Of a DNA stretch of 64,000 nt, positions 35,745-46,085 are shown one piece after another. Each line of letters opens with the position of its first letter. Position 1 is the first letter of the stretch. This stretch comes from Ailanthus altissimus. Taxonomy: Eukaryota > Streptophyta > Magnoliopsida > Sapindales > Simaroubaceae. The notes beneath the pieces were generated by a model. That model was given only the letters and a program-made list of their open reading frames with translations. It searched no databases and was not told where the DNA came from. The position numbers and the translations under genes were made by a program. The stretch is from contig OX327684.1 in NCBI GenBank assembly GCA_946807835.1, positions 15,214,501-15,278,500 on the forward strand, in the 5' to 3' direction.

Positions 35745-36490
35745 CGAAACTCTTTTCACCGGATTAAGAGTGGCTCGAACACTGGCAATAAAGGAAGTAT
35801 TGTTAAGAAGCGACTCTCAGCTGATAGTGAATCAAGTAAATGGAACAGAGGCACTGGCTCACAAAGTATTTTAAATAGGATACTACTGGCCGACCACTCT
35901 TCATAATGCTAAAAACCTGGTCAAATACTGCGATGCCTACTAAAGATTAGCTGATAATATTCAAGCACTAGCTGAAGAGCTAACTATTATGATCGAACCC
36001 TGATTATTCTCTTAATGGGGACTTGACTTGATAAGACCCTTGCTTCAAAGAAATGGATCTTGCAAATATGTAGTTGTGATCGTAGACTACTTTACAAAAT
36101 TGATTGAAGTTGAACTGTTGTCTAAAATAACCGAGAAGAGTGTGCTAGATTTTATTTGGAGGAATGTGATGTGCAGGTATAGGATCCCTCGCACCATCAT
36201 TACTGATCATAGAAAGTAGTTTAATAATAGTAACTTCAAAAACTTCTACAAACAATTAGGAGTACAGCTATTATTTGCATCATTGGCCCATCCTAAGATA
36301 AATGACCAGGTAGAGTCTTCCAATAAACCAATTAATAAACTACTCAAGAAAAAGTTGATCGACAGAAAGGAAGGATAAGTAAAAGAGCTTCCAGAAGTAC
36401 TCTGGGCACTACGGACAATGAGCAAAATTGCAATCGGTGAAACTCAATTCTCACTGCTATCGACTGTGAAGTAGTAATTCCCGCCAAAAT
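35745..36490 (+). pseudogene. Gypsy RNase H end and integrase remnant (Tat-like element)
   Basis: Just right of the nested element the frame gives YETLFTGLRVARTLAI and LLRSDSQLIVNQVNG (RNase H), then GYYWPTTLHNAKNLVKYCD (integrase zinc-finger end). WGLDLIRPL (first Asp), VVVIVDYFTKLIEVELL, RIPRTIITDH (second Asp), LGVQLLFASLAHPKINDQVE (Glu) and LPEVLWALRT follow. The DDE residues are visible but at least five stops interrupt the frame. Confidence 0.85.
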
Positions 36491-36599
36491 TAGAATTCCT
36501 ACCTATAGAGTACTCCACTTCTCTAAAATAGCTAATAACAAATTGATCAAATGATAACTAGATTCAATCAAACAGTTTAAAGAAAAGGCCCAAATTAGA

Positions 36600-36850
36600 G
36601 TAATGCCCTACCAACAGAATATCGTCAGATATTACAACAAGATGGTTAAAGCCAGAGAATTAAGAGAAGGTGACGTAGTACTAAGAAGAGTCGTGCTTAA
36701 ACACAAACAAATCAGCAGATGGAGTCCTCAGGCTAACCTGGGAGGCCTATACAATGTTAACAAACGTATCAAAAGAGCTTATGAACTTAAAGGAGCAGAT
36801 GGACGAGCTGTGAAAAAACTAATGGAACGCCGAGCTGTTGAAGAAATATT
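36600..36850 (+). pseudogene. Gypsy integrase C-terminal fragment
   Basis: QNIVRYYNKMVKARELREGD, VVLRRV and WSPQANLGGLYNVNKRIKRA match the C-terminal integrase region (Y-N--V--R-F--GD-VLR, W-GP-V). Polyprotein similarity ends near 36830, before the tandem array. Confidence 0.75.
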
Positions 36851-36942
36851 ATTTTTAGTTTTTCTTATATTCATTATGTACCCGTTATGTAATGATGTCA
36901 TCTTTTAATAAAATCGTTACTTCCTTACATATACCTCTACAC

Positions 36943-38790
36943 GAATAGCTGTTTGAAATCTGGGCTAAACAATTATCAGCACTCACAAATTAAACATCGA
37001 TAACGCCTTAAGAATAACATGCCACAAGGGGGCGGTATTCATGAGGTTACCCACAGACCATTGGATTGGGTAAACCCTCTATAAATTATACCCTATAGAC
37101 GTCCAACGTATACTTTGTAAGGGGTGGCACTCATAACGTTGCTAACAAATCACCGAATAGGGTAATGCTCTATTAGGTAAACCCTATAAAGGCACTTGAA
37201 GATTAACACGCCATAGGAGGCGTCACTCAAGAGGTTACCCACAAACTACCGGACCAGGTAAACGCTTTATAAGGTGTACCCTATGGACGTCTAACATATA
37301 CTTTATAAGGGTCAGAACTCATGAGATTACTCACAGACCACTGGATAGGGTAACACTTTATAAGATGAACTCTACGAAGATATAGGTATGAAGACACTCA
37401 AAGATTAACACATCATAAAATGGCGCCACTCATGAGGTTACCCAGAGACCACCAGACCGGGTAAATAATCTATAAGGTGTACTCTATATACGTGCAGCAT
37501 ATACTTCGAGGAGGCAGCACTCATAAGGTTACTAATAGACCACTAGACAGGGTAACACTACATGAGATGAACCCTATGAAGATACAGCTATGAAGACATT
37601 TAAAGATTAACACACATAAAAGGTGGCACTCATGAGATTACCTACAAACCACCGAACTGGGTAAATGCTCTATGAGGTGTACCTTATAGACGTGCAGCGT
37701 AGACTTTGTAGGGGAGCGACACTAATGAGGTTACCCACAGACCACCAAAAAGGGTAACGTTACATGAGGTGGACCTTACGAAGATACAGCTATGAAGACA
37801 CTTAAAGATTAACACATTTCATCGAATAGCTATTCGAAATCTAGGCTAAAACATTATCAACACTCGTAAATTAAACATCGATAATACCTTAAGAATAACA
37901 TGCCACAAAGGGGCAGTATTCATGAGGTTACCCACAAACCATTGAATTAGGTAAACCCTCTATGTGGTATACCTTATAGACATCTAACGTATACTATGTA
38001 GGGGGCAGCACTCATAAGGTTATCCACAGATCATCGGATAGGGTAATGCTCTATGGGGTGAACCCTACGAAGATATAACTATGAAGACACTCAAAAATTA
38101 ACATGCCATAGAAGGCATCACTCAAGAGGTTACCCATAGACCACCGGACCAGGTAACGCTCTATGAGGTGTACCCTATAGACGTCTAACGTATACTTTGT
38201 AAGGGTCAGAACTCATGAGATTACCCACAGACCACCAGATAGGGTAACACTTTATAAGATGAACCCTGCGAAGATATAGGTATGAAGACACTCAAAGATT
38301 AACACATCATAGAGGGGCGCCACTCATGAGGTTACCCACTGACCACCGAACCAGGTAAATAATCTATAAGGTGTACTCTATATACGTGCAGCATATACTT
38401 TGAGAAGGCAGTACTCATAAGGTTACTAATAGACCACTAGACAGGGTAACACTACATGAGATGAACCCTATGAAGATACAGCTATGAAGACACTTAAAGA
38501 TTAACACGCATAAAGGGTGGCACTCATGAGATTACCTACAAACCATCAAACTAGGTAAATGCTCTATAAGGTGTACCCTATAGACGTGCAGCATATACTT
38601 CGTAAGCTATCGACACTCATGAGGTTACCTACAGACCATTGGACAATGTAATGCTACATGAGGTGAACCTTACGAAGATACAGCTATAAAGACACTTAAA
38701 GATTAACACGCCATAGGGGACCGCACTCTTGAGGTTACCCACAAACCATCAGATAGGGTAACGCTCTATAAAGTGAACCCTATGGATGTG
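36943..38790 (+). repeat. Tandem array of about 200-bp units with 881-bp higher-order period
   Basis: Basic units of about 196-206 bp, each made of two related halves, carry AAGATTAACAC, GAGGTTACCCACAGACCACC, GGGTAA-GCTCTAT-AGGTG and CCCTAT-GACGT. A distinct header (GAATAGCT.TT.GAAATCT, then AAACATCGATAA) occurs at 36943 and again at 37824. So a four-unit block of 881 bp is repeated almost twice, followed by a partial unit to 38790. The array lies between pol and the antisense ORF of the Tat-like element. Similar 3'-UTR arrays in Tat elements are known seeds of plant satellites. Confidence 0.92.
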
Positions 38791-39299
38791 CAATACTCGA
38801 AATGAGCTAGCCAAAATTATTACAAAATGACCAAGTATTTTTAAAAGGATTCAAAATTCAAGTATTAATAAAATGTTTCGCTGGTTAGCTTAGAAAACAG
38901 TCTCGTTGGTATAGCTTTACATTAAAATTTCATTTTTGCCACTTCAACTCATTTTGATGATTCATTACTCACACAATGATCTCTTCTATTCAACTTTGAT
39001 AAATTAGCACAGCATAAAGAGATTGTTATCAAATATGACTAACACAGTTCGATCCAAGATTGGAAATATTTTTCAAGCTGGCCACCTACATCGTATCTTA
39101 TTAAAACCCAAATAGGTACTCATTTTTTATGTTATGAAAGAGCATGTCAGTGTCAACATTCACTGAGGTGTGAAAATAAAAGAAGTTCGCACAAAAATCC
39201 CAAGCTAAGTTATTAGAAATTGTACTTGTATTCATTGATAAAAAGATTACAAAGTCCAAAAAAAAAGGAAGAAAGACATTAACTCAAGCAGCCAGAGCC

Positions 39300-41720
39300 G
39301 TGTCAATAGACTTCAAGTCAATGACGTGTGGCTACTCCAAGATTAAAGCCGATAGTAGAAGGATTAACTTAGATCAGAGGATTAGCTAGAGCGGCCTCTG
39401 CTGATCCCGAAAGCTAAACAGAAGCAGCATCAGATGAGACTTAGGTTTAATTGATCAAATGAGCACCTATTTGGACCTTGGTTGGAGGAGCAGCAAGCTC
39501 AGCAGTATAAGGCATAACATCAACAGGATCAGGTTAAGCCGCCTCAACTATGTTAGAGATGTGAGATGTCTCCCATTCTAAAGGTTGCCTTCGGTGGCCA
39601 TGTCCTACATCTATTAAAGGTTGATGTCTGAATAATTTTCTTCAAAGCCGACCGACCTCCAAAAACCCTCCACTGTACCTTGGCAGAAGCCTTCATAAGG
39701 ACCAACAAACCAGGAACTTCACCGATCTTCTATTTGAGTTGCCAAATTATTCCTGATCTGCTCGACCAGCTCCATCTCCCTTTGCACTACTGTAAGCCTT
39801 TTCTCCAGTTCATCATTCTGATTCATGAGCCTAGTAGCATGGCTCTCAGCCATTGCTAAGGAATTGGCAAAATCTTGCTCAGCCAACCTCTACTAGTACT
39901 TCAGCTTGAAGACTTTACTCTCGGCCATAGCTTGACCAATTTTTAAACTATCGATATGAATAAATAATTCATGTGCCTGCCTTTTCTCATGATCGACCTC
40001 TCTTCTAACCTGCACAGGCTCTTACCTTACCTATGCTAGGCTCTCATCTCCTCAGTGGAACTGAACCATCATCTCTAAAATCTCGATCCAGAACCAAGAA
40101 AAAAGGTATACATATCGAAGAATTGAAAGAGTTAGAATTCAAAAAAATGAAGATACATCATAAAAACATAGAGAGATAGAGAGACAAAAAAAAAACTTAC
40201 ATCCATGATAGATCCCAAAGCAGTATGGAACCCAGTGACAAGGTCCAGAGAAGCAACCTGATCCACCCAAGTCAGGTTCATGTATCTCTCTATCTCTCTC
40301 AACATAAGCAGTAAGAAGCCTAGGTCCTTTATCCTCTCCAGAATCAAAATAGATGAAGAGACTAGCAAATGGGATCTTTCCCCTAATAAAGTATTCTCTC
40401 TTCCCTTAGAACTTGATGTTCCCACAGACTGGGCAGAGGAGGTGTCTGCACTAGAGAACCTTGCCCCCTGCCCTACACTTGAGAAGATTAAACTTACGCT
40501 TGAGAAAGATGCAAAGAGCGTGCTTGTCTCCTCCCTTGGGAACCAGCTAGGACTTTGCCCCTTATCCTGAGCAGTGGGGCTTGTGACTCTCTCTCTTTGG
40601 GGACTCAATTGGCCCATGCCTCCTTGCACAATGACCCATGCCCATGAACGGAGCCCATACCATGGCCTCTTCTATCAGGGATGAATAGAAGCCCGTTAAC
40701 ATTATCAAGGTTAATATCATCCCGACCTCTGAAAGATGTATTAGAACCATCCGTGCGAAACCTCTTTCTTCTCTCACTACCTCATTGTTCAAACATTCCT
40801 GCATGAACCACATAAATTAATAAAGAAAGAGGAATAAAAAGAGTAAACCTGAGAAAAATATTACTCACTATAAATACGAGGCTCTCAAGGAACAAAAATA
40901 AACCATACCTAATTGAGTAAGGGAAACTGTAATCTGAGCACGTTTACTCTCGAAAACGTTAAAGTAAATGGCCCAAGTTACTGCAATACACCAAGTAATT
41001 AGAACAGAAGAACATAAAAGAAAGAGAGAGTAAAGTACAGAGGAACAAAAAGAAAACTTGCACTAAAAGAGAAGTCAGTGGGAACAACCCTGTTCTCCCA
41101 TCTCCTATTGGGTACTACTTGACCTCAATATCCCTCAACAAATAACCATTCCCCTTTCCAATCCTCAATTGGAGGCCGTGGAAGAAGAGATAATAGTAGC
41201 CCTTCTGACTTCTAGCATTACTCTTAAAGTGGTACAGATGGCACAACTATTAAAAATGTGGAGAAGATAGTCATACCCTTACCCAAAGGACGAACAAAAT
41301 AGTTAAAAACCCACAAAGAGTTACGGCTCAGTTGGGAAAGAGCTACACCTAAGCAAGGTAGCATCCTAGAAAAATATTGCTGCATAGGAAGTCTGAGGCC
41401 CAACCTCAAAAACTCTACATGGATGGCCACCTCCTCTTTTATAGAGCTGCTCAGAAATTTATCTAAAAAAGGCAACTAAAGGGTAACAAATTCGAGGATA
41501 TTATAGATAGACCTAATGGATTCCAAATTGGTTTTACTTAAACTGGACATTAGTTATCTAACATCTAACTCAAACTCTACGGGTCCTCAGAGTCCCATTC
41601 ACTGCCAATAACCCTACTAGTCATTTTAACAAGTAGAACCTTAAGGCTAACATCTTTTTCTTCTTTAGCCATTTTAATATGGAGAAGTCCTAAATTTAAG
41701 TCTCTTCTACAAGAAGCCAT
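39300..41720 (-). pseudogene. Antisense extra ORF of the Tat-like element (Transposase_28-like), decayed
   Basis: Coding-like sequence runs against the element. From about 41717 it reads MASCRRDLNLG and KVLLVKMTSRVIGSEWD. The 41475-41224 frame gives LRLGLRLPMQQYFSRML, CLGVALSQLSRNSLWVFNYF and VRPLGK, resembling the plant 'putative gypsy-type transposon' domain (Transposase_28). Later frames (40813-40562, 40629-40132) are Ser-rich. At about 40000-39700 a heptad-like EKRLTVVQREMELVEQIR segment suggests a coiled coil. Stops and possible introns separate the pieces. Role unknown; such ORFs occur in Tat elements on either strand. Confidence 0.6.
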
Positions 41721-42788
41721 CAGAAAGAATGTTTTCTTAAAACTAAAGATGACACGTAAAGGCAAGGACAAGGCAATCATACCCAAGAAAAGAAGAACAA
41801 AAAACACAAAAACACCATAAACACCATAAACATGCCAGAAAAGAAATAAAAGCAGCAATAAGAATATAGAAACAACATCATCACCACACATATGCTAATA
41901 AAGTACACACAATAAGCATAAAATTAACCCAGAAAGAAGGAATGAGAAGAAAACTTATCGGATGGAATCGCAAAAATTAAAATAGAAACACAAAACGACG
42001 ATCACTGAGGGATGCTTGAAGGACACTCACACAAAAAGACTAAACCAAAAGAAATAAAATGCAAATGCAAAGTAAATAAATAAATAAAAGACATCCTTTT
42101 ATAGTCATCAAGGTGAAAAGCCACAACCGTTAAGATAAAATATACGGATGAGATCATTAGGGAAAACTAAATGATGCTCTTTTAACAGAACAACACGACC
42201 TCTCAAGTTCCCAAAGCATTTAATGCACACCTCTTCAAAGGCTTTAATCTGGCCCGTTTAAATTTAAAATTTTAACTGACTAGATCATCTTAATTGTCCA
42301 AACGTCATTCAAAAACAAAAAAGACTTGATGTTTTGGTTTCAAATTACCCTTAACCATACGATCAAATGAAAGATCAACGGCTATAATCAATTCCTGGGC
42401 CTAAGATATCATTTCAAATGGATCGAGGATGATGTTTTAAAATTCTTATCATCATTACCTGACAAAATTGAAATACGATGAAGTACCTCCAATAGTACAA
42501 GCCTTAAACGTAACCGCCGACTCAGAATTATAATACAAGCAACTACAACAGTAATAAACCAAGCGGCTCAGTATAGTACCATTATTAAAATCAAAGCAGT
42601 TATAAAAAGAAAACCTATTCGATTCTGCTCATTCAACATCTTAGGATAGAGAAATTTCAAGTTGAAAATTTCGAGCAGATGTTCAAACAAAAAAATTAAG
42701 TAAGTATGAGAATGAATATTTGGAGCAGGTATAACAAAAATAAAGTTTTTAGTTTTGAATAAATCAAAACTAGAAATTGGTGGACCCT

Positions 42789-43811
42789 TGTTCCCCTATA
42801 AAAATCTCTATAAATGCCCAACTTTTAGAGGCTCAAGAGACCAACCCTTCAAGATAATCTTTTGTGGGCCAACCTCAAAGGCCCCTGCCCAAGGCAAGAA
42901 GGATCACCAGGGCATAACTAAACCATACCTTAGGGCAAACTCCAAGCATGAAACCTGCTCGATTGCTCAAATTTGGTTTAGTCAAACTGCTTGTACACCA
43001 GCCCGACACACTCACAATTGAGCTGACCAGAGTCATAAACTTTCACACGACCAAGACAAACAGAATGTAAAAGAAATCAGCTCGATAATAGTAACAGATC
43101 CGCCCAAAACTGAGCAATGTATATTCTGATTAGGCACTAATGCAAGAACAGGACACAACCATTTGCTTGGTCAATAGAAACAAAACTTAGTCTAGCTAAA
43201 ATCAAGCGCATTATTAGAAGGACTAGTTCAATAAGAAACATTGAACTACTCTCGCAACACAAATAGCCAAGTCAAGCAAAAGCTATCAGTCATAATATAG
43301 AAAATACTTAAAAGAAGAAACCAATGTTATAAAGGAAATAGAATTGTATGAGGAAAAGAATTATGGTACCTTTAGAAAAGAATCCTGCAAACGACGTCAA
43401 GAGATCAGAGGATAACCAAAAACAATCAAGACTTACCTAAAACAACCACAACACCGGTACAGATAAGCATAAAGAATATTTTTAGAATGTCGGTGCTATA
43501 AATAGGTGATAAAACTACATTAAATAGACAGCTTTCGATATTTAAGTTCTTTCTGCTTCTTTTTTAAGATTTGTTCTTTTTATCCCCTTAAACCTTACCA
43601 AAATAGCTCTATCTAACTTAAGTATCGAAGAGTTTTCACCAGAACTCACCCCAACAAGGTCTTAATGGCAGTTTCAATGTTTTACAGGTGTTTTATCATT
43701 ATAGCAAAGTTCGGAGTTTCAGGCCTAGTTAGACGAAACTCAACGTGCTGATTCTTGCGATAAAATAAATTTAAAGCTCATTAGCCCAGAAAATTATTTT
43801 TTCAGTCAATA
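42789..43811 (+). repeat. 3' LTR of the Tat-like element
   Basis: 1023 bp, TGTTCCCCTATAAAAATC to TTCAGTCAATA, paired with 28276-29301 and followed by the TSD ATAAT. It includes a TATA-type motif near its start. Confidence 0.9.
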
Positions 43812-43816
43812 ATAAT

Positions 43817-45165
43817 TATTAGTAATATTATTATTATGTTATATCCCATTGACTCATTAAGCTCGAAAGTTCAAAAGTTTGAAATTTTATGAATTTATCT
43901 CATTATCTTTTAATACTTAGCGAATTTGTATGGAGAGCATCATCCTCTTAAAAAAAAACTCACTCTAACACTTAAGTTAATAATTTTTTGAGAAAGAGAG
44001 TATTATGTATATGGACTGTTTCAACAAAAACAGGATGTTATGCTCTAAATACTTGAATGCTCTATATTTTCAATATGAATCCGTAAAGACAAAATCAATC
44101 AAATATATTTTTAGTACAAATTCTTAAATTACCTTAAATTATGCACAAGCAAATAAAATGTGATTAATTTGTGCCTAATTAGAGATCAAGTTTATATGCA
44201 ATTTATAATGCAACTATTAAAAAGAAAAATTTAAGTGAAAATCATTCATTCATGTGAGAAATCATTCTCTATACAAAATTACACTTAATTTAATCTCAAT
44301 TTAAATAAAATAATAATTTCAATCATTTTCGATTCATCATATTATATATGGCCCAATTTTAAGATTCGTAACTTATAGGTCGGGTTTTTTTTTTCTAATC
44401 CTAATATCTACATTGGTTTGATTTTAAGCTAAAATCTTTTTTTATTATTATTAAAATCAGGCTTATATACTGTCATGAACTCCTCTACAAACACAAAGTG
44501 GAGAAATTGTTAGCTCATTATTAATAGATCGAACAAAGCCCTTTGCATTTAGGTATTAATCAAAATTGAGAGTTCAATCGTTCAACTGATTTAAACTTTT
44601 CATTTGATTGCTATATTATAATAATCAAATTTCATAACCTCGTATTAAAATAAAGGTATGTTTGAAGCATTTTAAAAAATAAACATTTTCCTAATCATTA
44701 AAGCATTTCTTTATTTATGTTCCATTACTAAATCAATAATATTTTAAGAGCTTAGTCACAAGAAATTTTTTACTTTTTAAATGATATTTTAATTTTTTTT
44801 ATTTAAATAATATATTAAATAATTATTGAGAATTGAAATAATATAATTTTTAAAATTATTTATTATATTATTTTATTATTTAATAATTATTTAATATATT
44901 ATTTAAAATAAAAAATTAAAATAATATTTAAACAATATAATATTATTAAGTTACTTATAATAGTAGCATAATCTGAATAATCAAAATGAACAAGATGAAC
45001 GGAGATGATTCTGCTTGCCGCTGGTCGCATTGTTCCCGTGGGCCAGTTCAAGAACAACACTTTTAAAACACTTCCATTCTGCTGACCATCGGTGGCAGTG
45101 TGGACAAATTTTCAGGGCCAGTGGGATGTTAATAGTAGGACCCACGACCCTGACGGGGTACAATG
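43817..45165. other. AT-rich spacer
   Basis: Nothing recognisable. 44760-44960 is almost pure A/T with short inverted repeats (TATTATTTAAATAATA-like). The block 44985-45165 is GC-richer and looks like the 3' flank or UTR of the gene fragment at 45166-45567. Confidence 0.5.
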
Positions 45166-45567
45166 TTACCTTACCACCTTGCATTTGTTGAATTCAGTTG
45201 CCACCGTGTACTTTTTCTCACCGTTGACGTAAATATCGATGATCCACGTATCGTTTGATGAAGGTCGAGTTACCTGTTCCGCGAAGTAGAATATGAAGTG
45301 CGTCGCACCTTTTACCCCCATCCTGTTATATTTTTTTTCCGAGAGAATGCCTGCCACTGTTTTGTAGTTAATGTCTTCGCTTAATTCGTTCACAGTAAAT
45401 GATATACGACAAGTCTAATTTGCTGCAGAAATAGAACTGCATACATGAGAATTTAAAGATGAAAAATGAAATGGTTGATTGAATTGCAGAACAAGAGCTT
45501 ACTCTGAGCAGAAGTTGTAAAAAAATTGAAATGCTAGGAGAAGTATCCATATTACTTTGTTCATTTT
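45166..45567 (-). CDS. Possible small secreted protein gene, two exons, unrecognised family
   Basis: On the minus strand an ATG at 45567 reads MNKVIWILLLAFQFFYNFCS, a good signal-peptide candidate, ending at a consensus donor (GA/GTAAGC) near 45506. An exon-like open stretch follows (about 45410-45166): ISFTVNELSEDINYKTVAG, then AEQVTRPSSNDTWIIDIYVN and YTVATEFNKCKVVR before TAA at 45166. The layout (leader, intron of about 90 bp, beta-rich domain of about 80 residues) looks like a small secreted protein. The spacing of beta-strand-like segments is loosely cystatin-like, but no Q-V-G motif is present. I could not find an acceptor that joins the two parts in frame, so it may be a pseudogene or mis-modelled. 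Confidence 0.35.
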
Positions 45568-45599
45568 TACGTAAATGAAGGAAGAGAGAGGGGCTCAAA

Positions 45600-46085
45600 C
45601 AAGGTGATATTCAAGAACTGTTTAAAAATATAGCTCAGTTTTCTAATTTTCATACTCATAATAATAGGAAAAAGAAACTCGTTCATTACTACTTGGTTTT
45701 GTTAAGAATAATGGACACCAAATCATTGTAAGAATCAACCTTTCTGAGCATCGTATTATTAAAGAATCATTGTAATAATGACATTCCCATTAGCAATTAC
45801 CAAAATTTTAGTACATCTTAATTTTAATTTTAAACCAGAAAAAGCCGGTACATTCAAACAAGCAAAATACAGGGCAGCTTTGATCAAGAGCTGAAACAAC
45901 ATTCATAAAGTAACTCAGAATTTGGCAGCTCTGGCAAACAGAGCATTTATTTTGTAATTATGTGTACATTCTATTTGACAAACAGCACTCGAATGGAATC
46001 CCATGGATAGTACTCAAACATAGAAATATATGAACACACACACTGAGATTATATTTATATATCCCTGCCTCCATTGCCTTCCCAT
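45600..46085. other. Spacer between the small secreted-protein candidate and chalcone isomerase
   Basis: No open frame of note. The part nearest 46085 should include the chalcone isomerase 3' UTR (minus strand). Confidence 0.5.

Larger units (their letters stand above)
28276..43811 (+). mobile_element. Large Ty3/gypsy retrotransposon, probably Tat lineage
   Basis: LTRs lie at 28276-29301 (1026 bp) and 42789-43811 (1023 bp), with exact TSDs ATAAT at 28271-28275 and 43812-43816. The left LTR is followed by TTTGGCACCGTCTGTGGGA, the primer site typical of this group. The order is gag, protease, RT, RNase H, integrase (plus strand), then a 1.85-kb tandem array, an antisense ORF and the 3' LTR. 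Extra ORFs and tandem repeats between pol and the 3' LTR are known features of Tat-type elements. All coding parts carry stops. A smaller gypsy element (32851-35739) is nested in the RT/RNase H region. Confidence 0.9.

Noticed and set aside
36943..38790. Spaced repeats considered as a CRISPR-like array
   Set aside because: Repeats and intervening sequence are both repetitive, units are about 200 bp, and the genome is a plant nucleus; it is a retrotransposon-borne tandem array.
40280..40570. 96-codon plus-strand open frame
   Set aside because: Shadow of the Ser-rich minus-strand segment of the antisense ORF.
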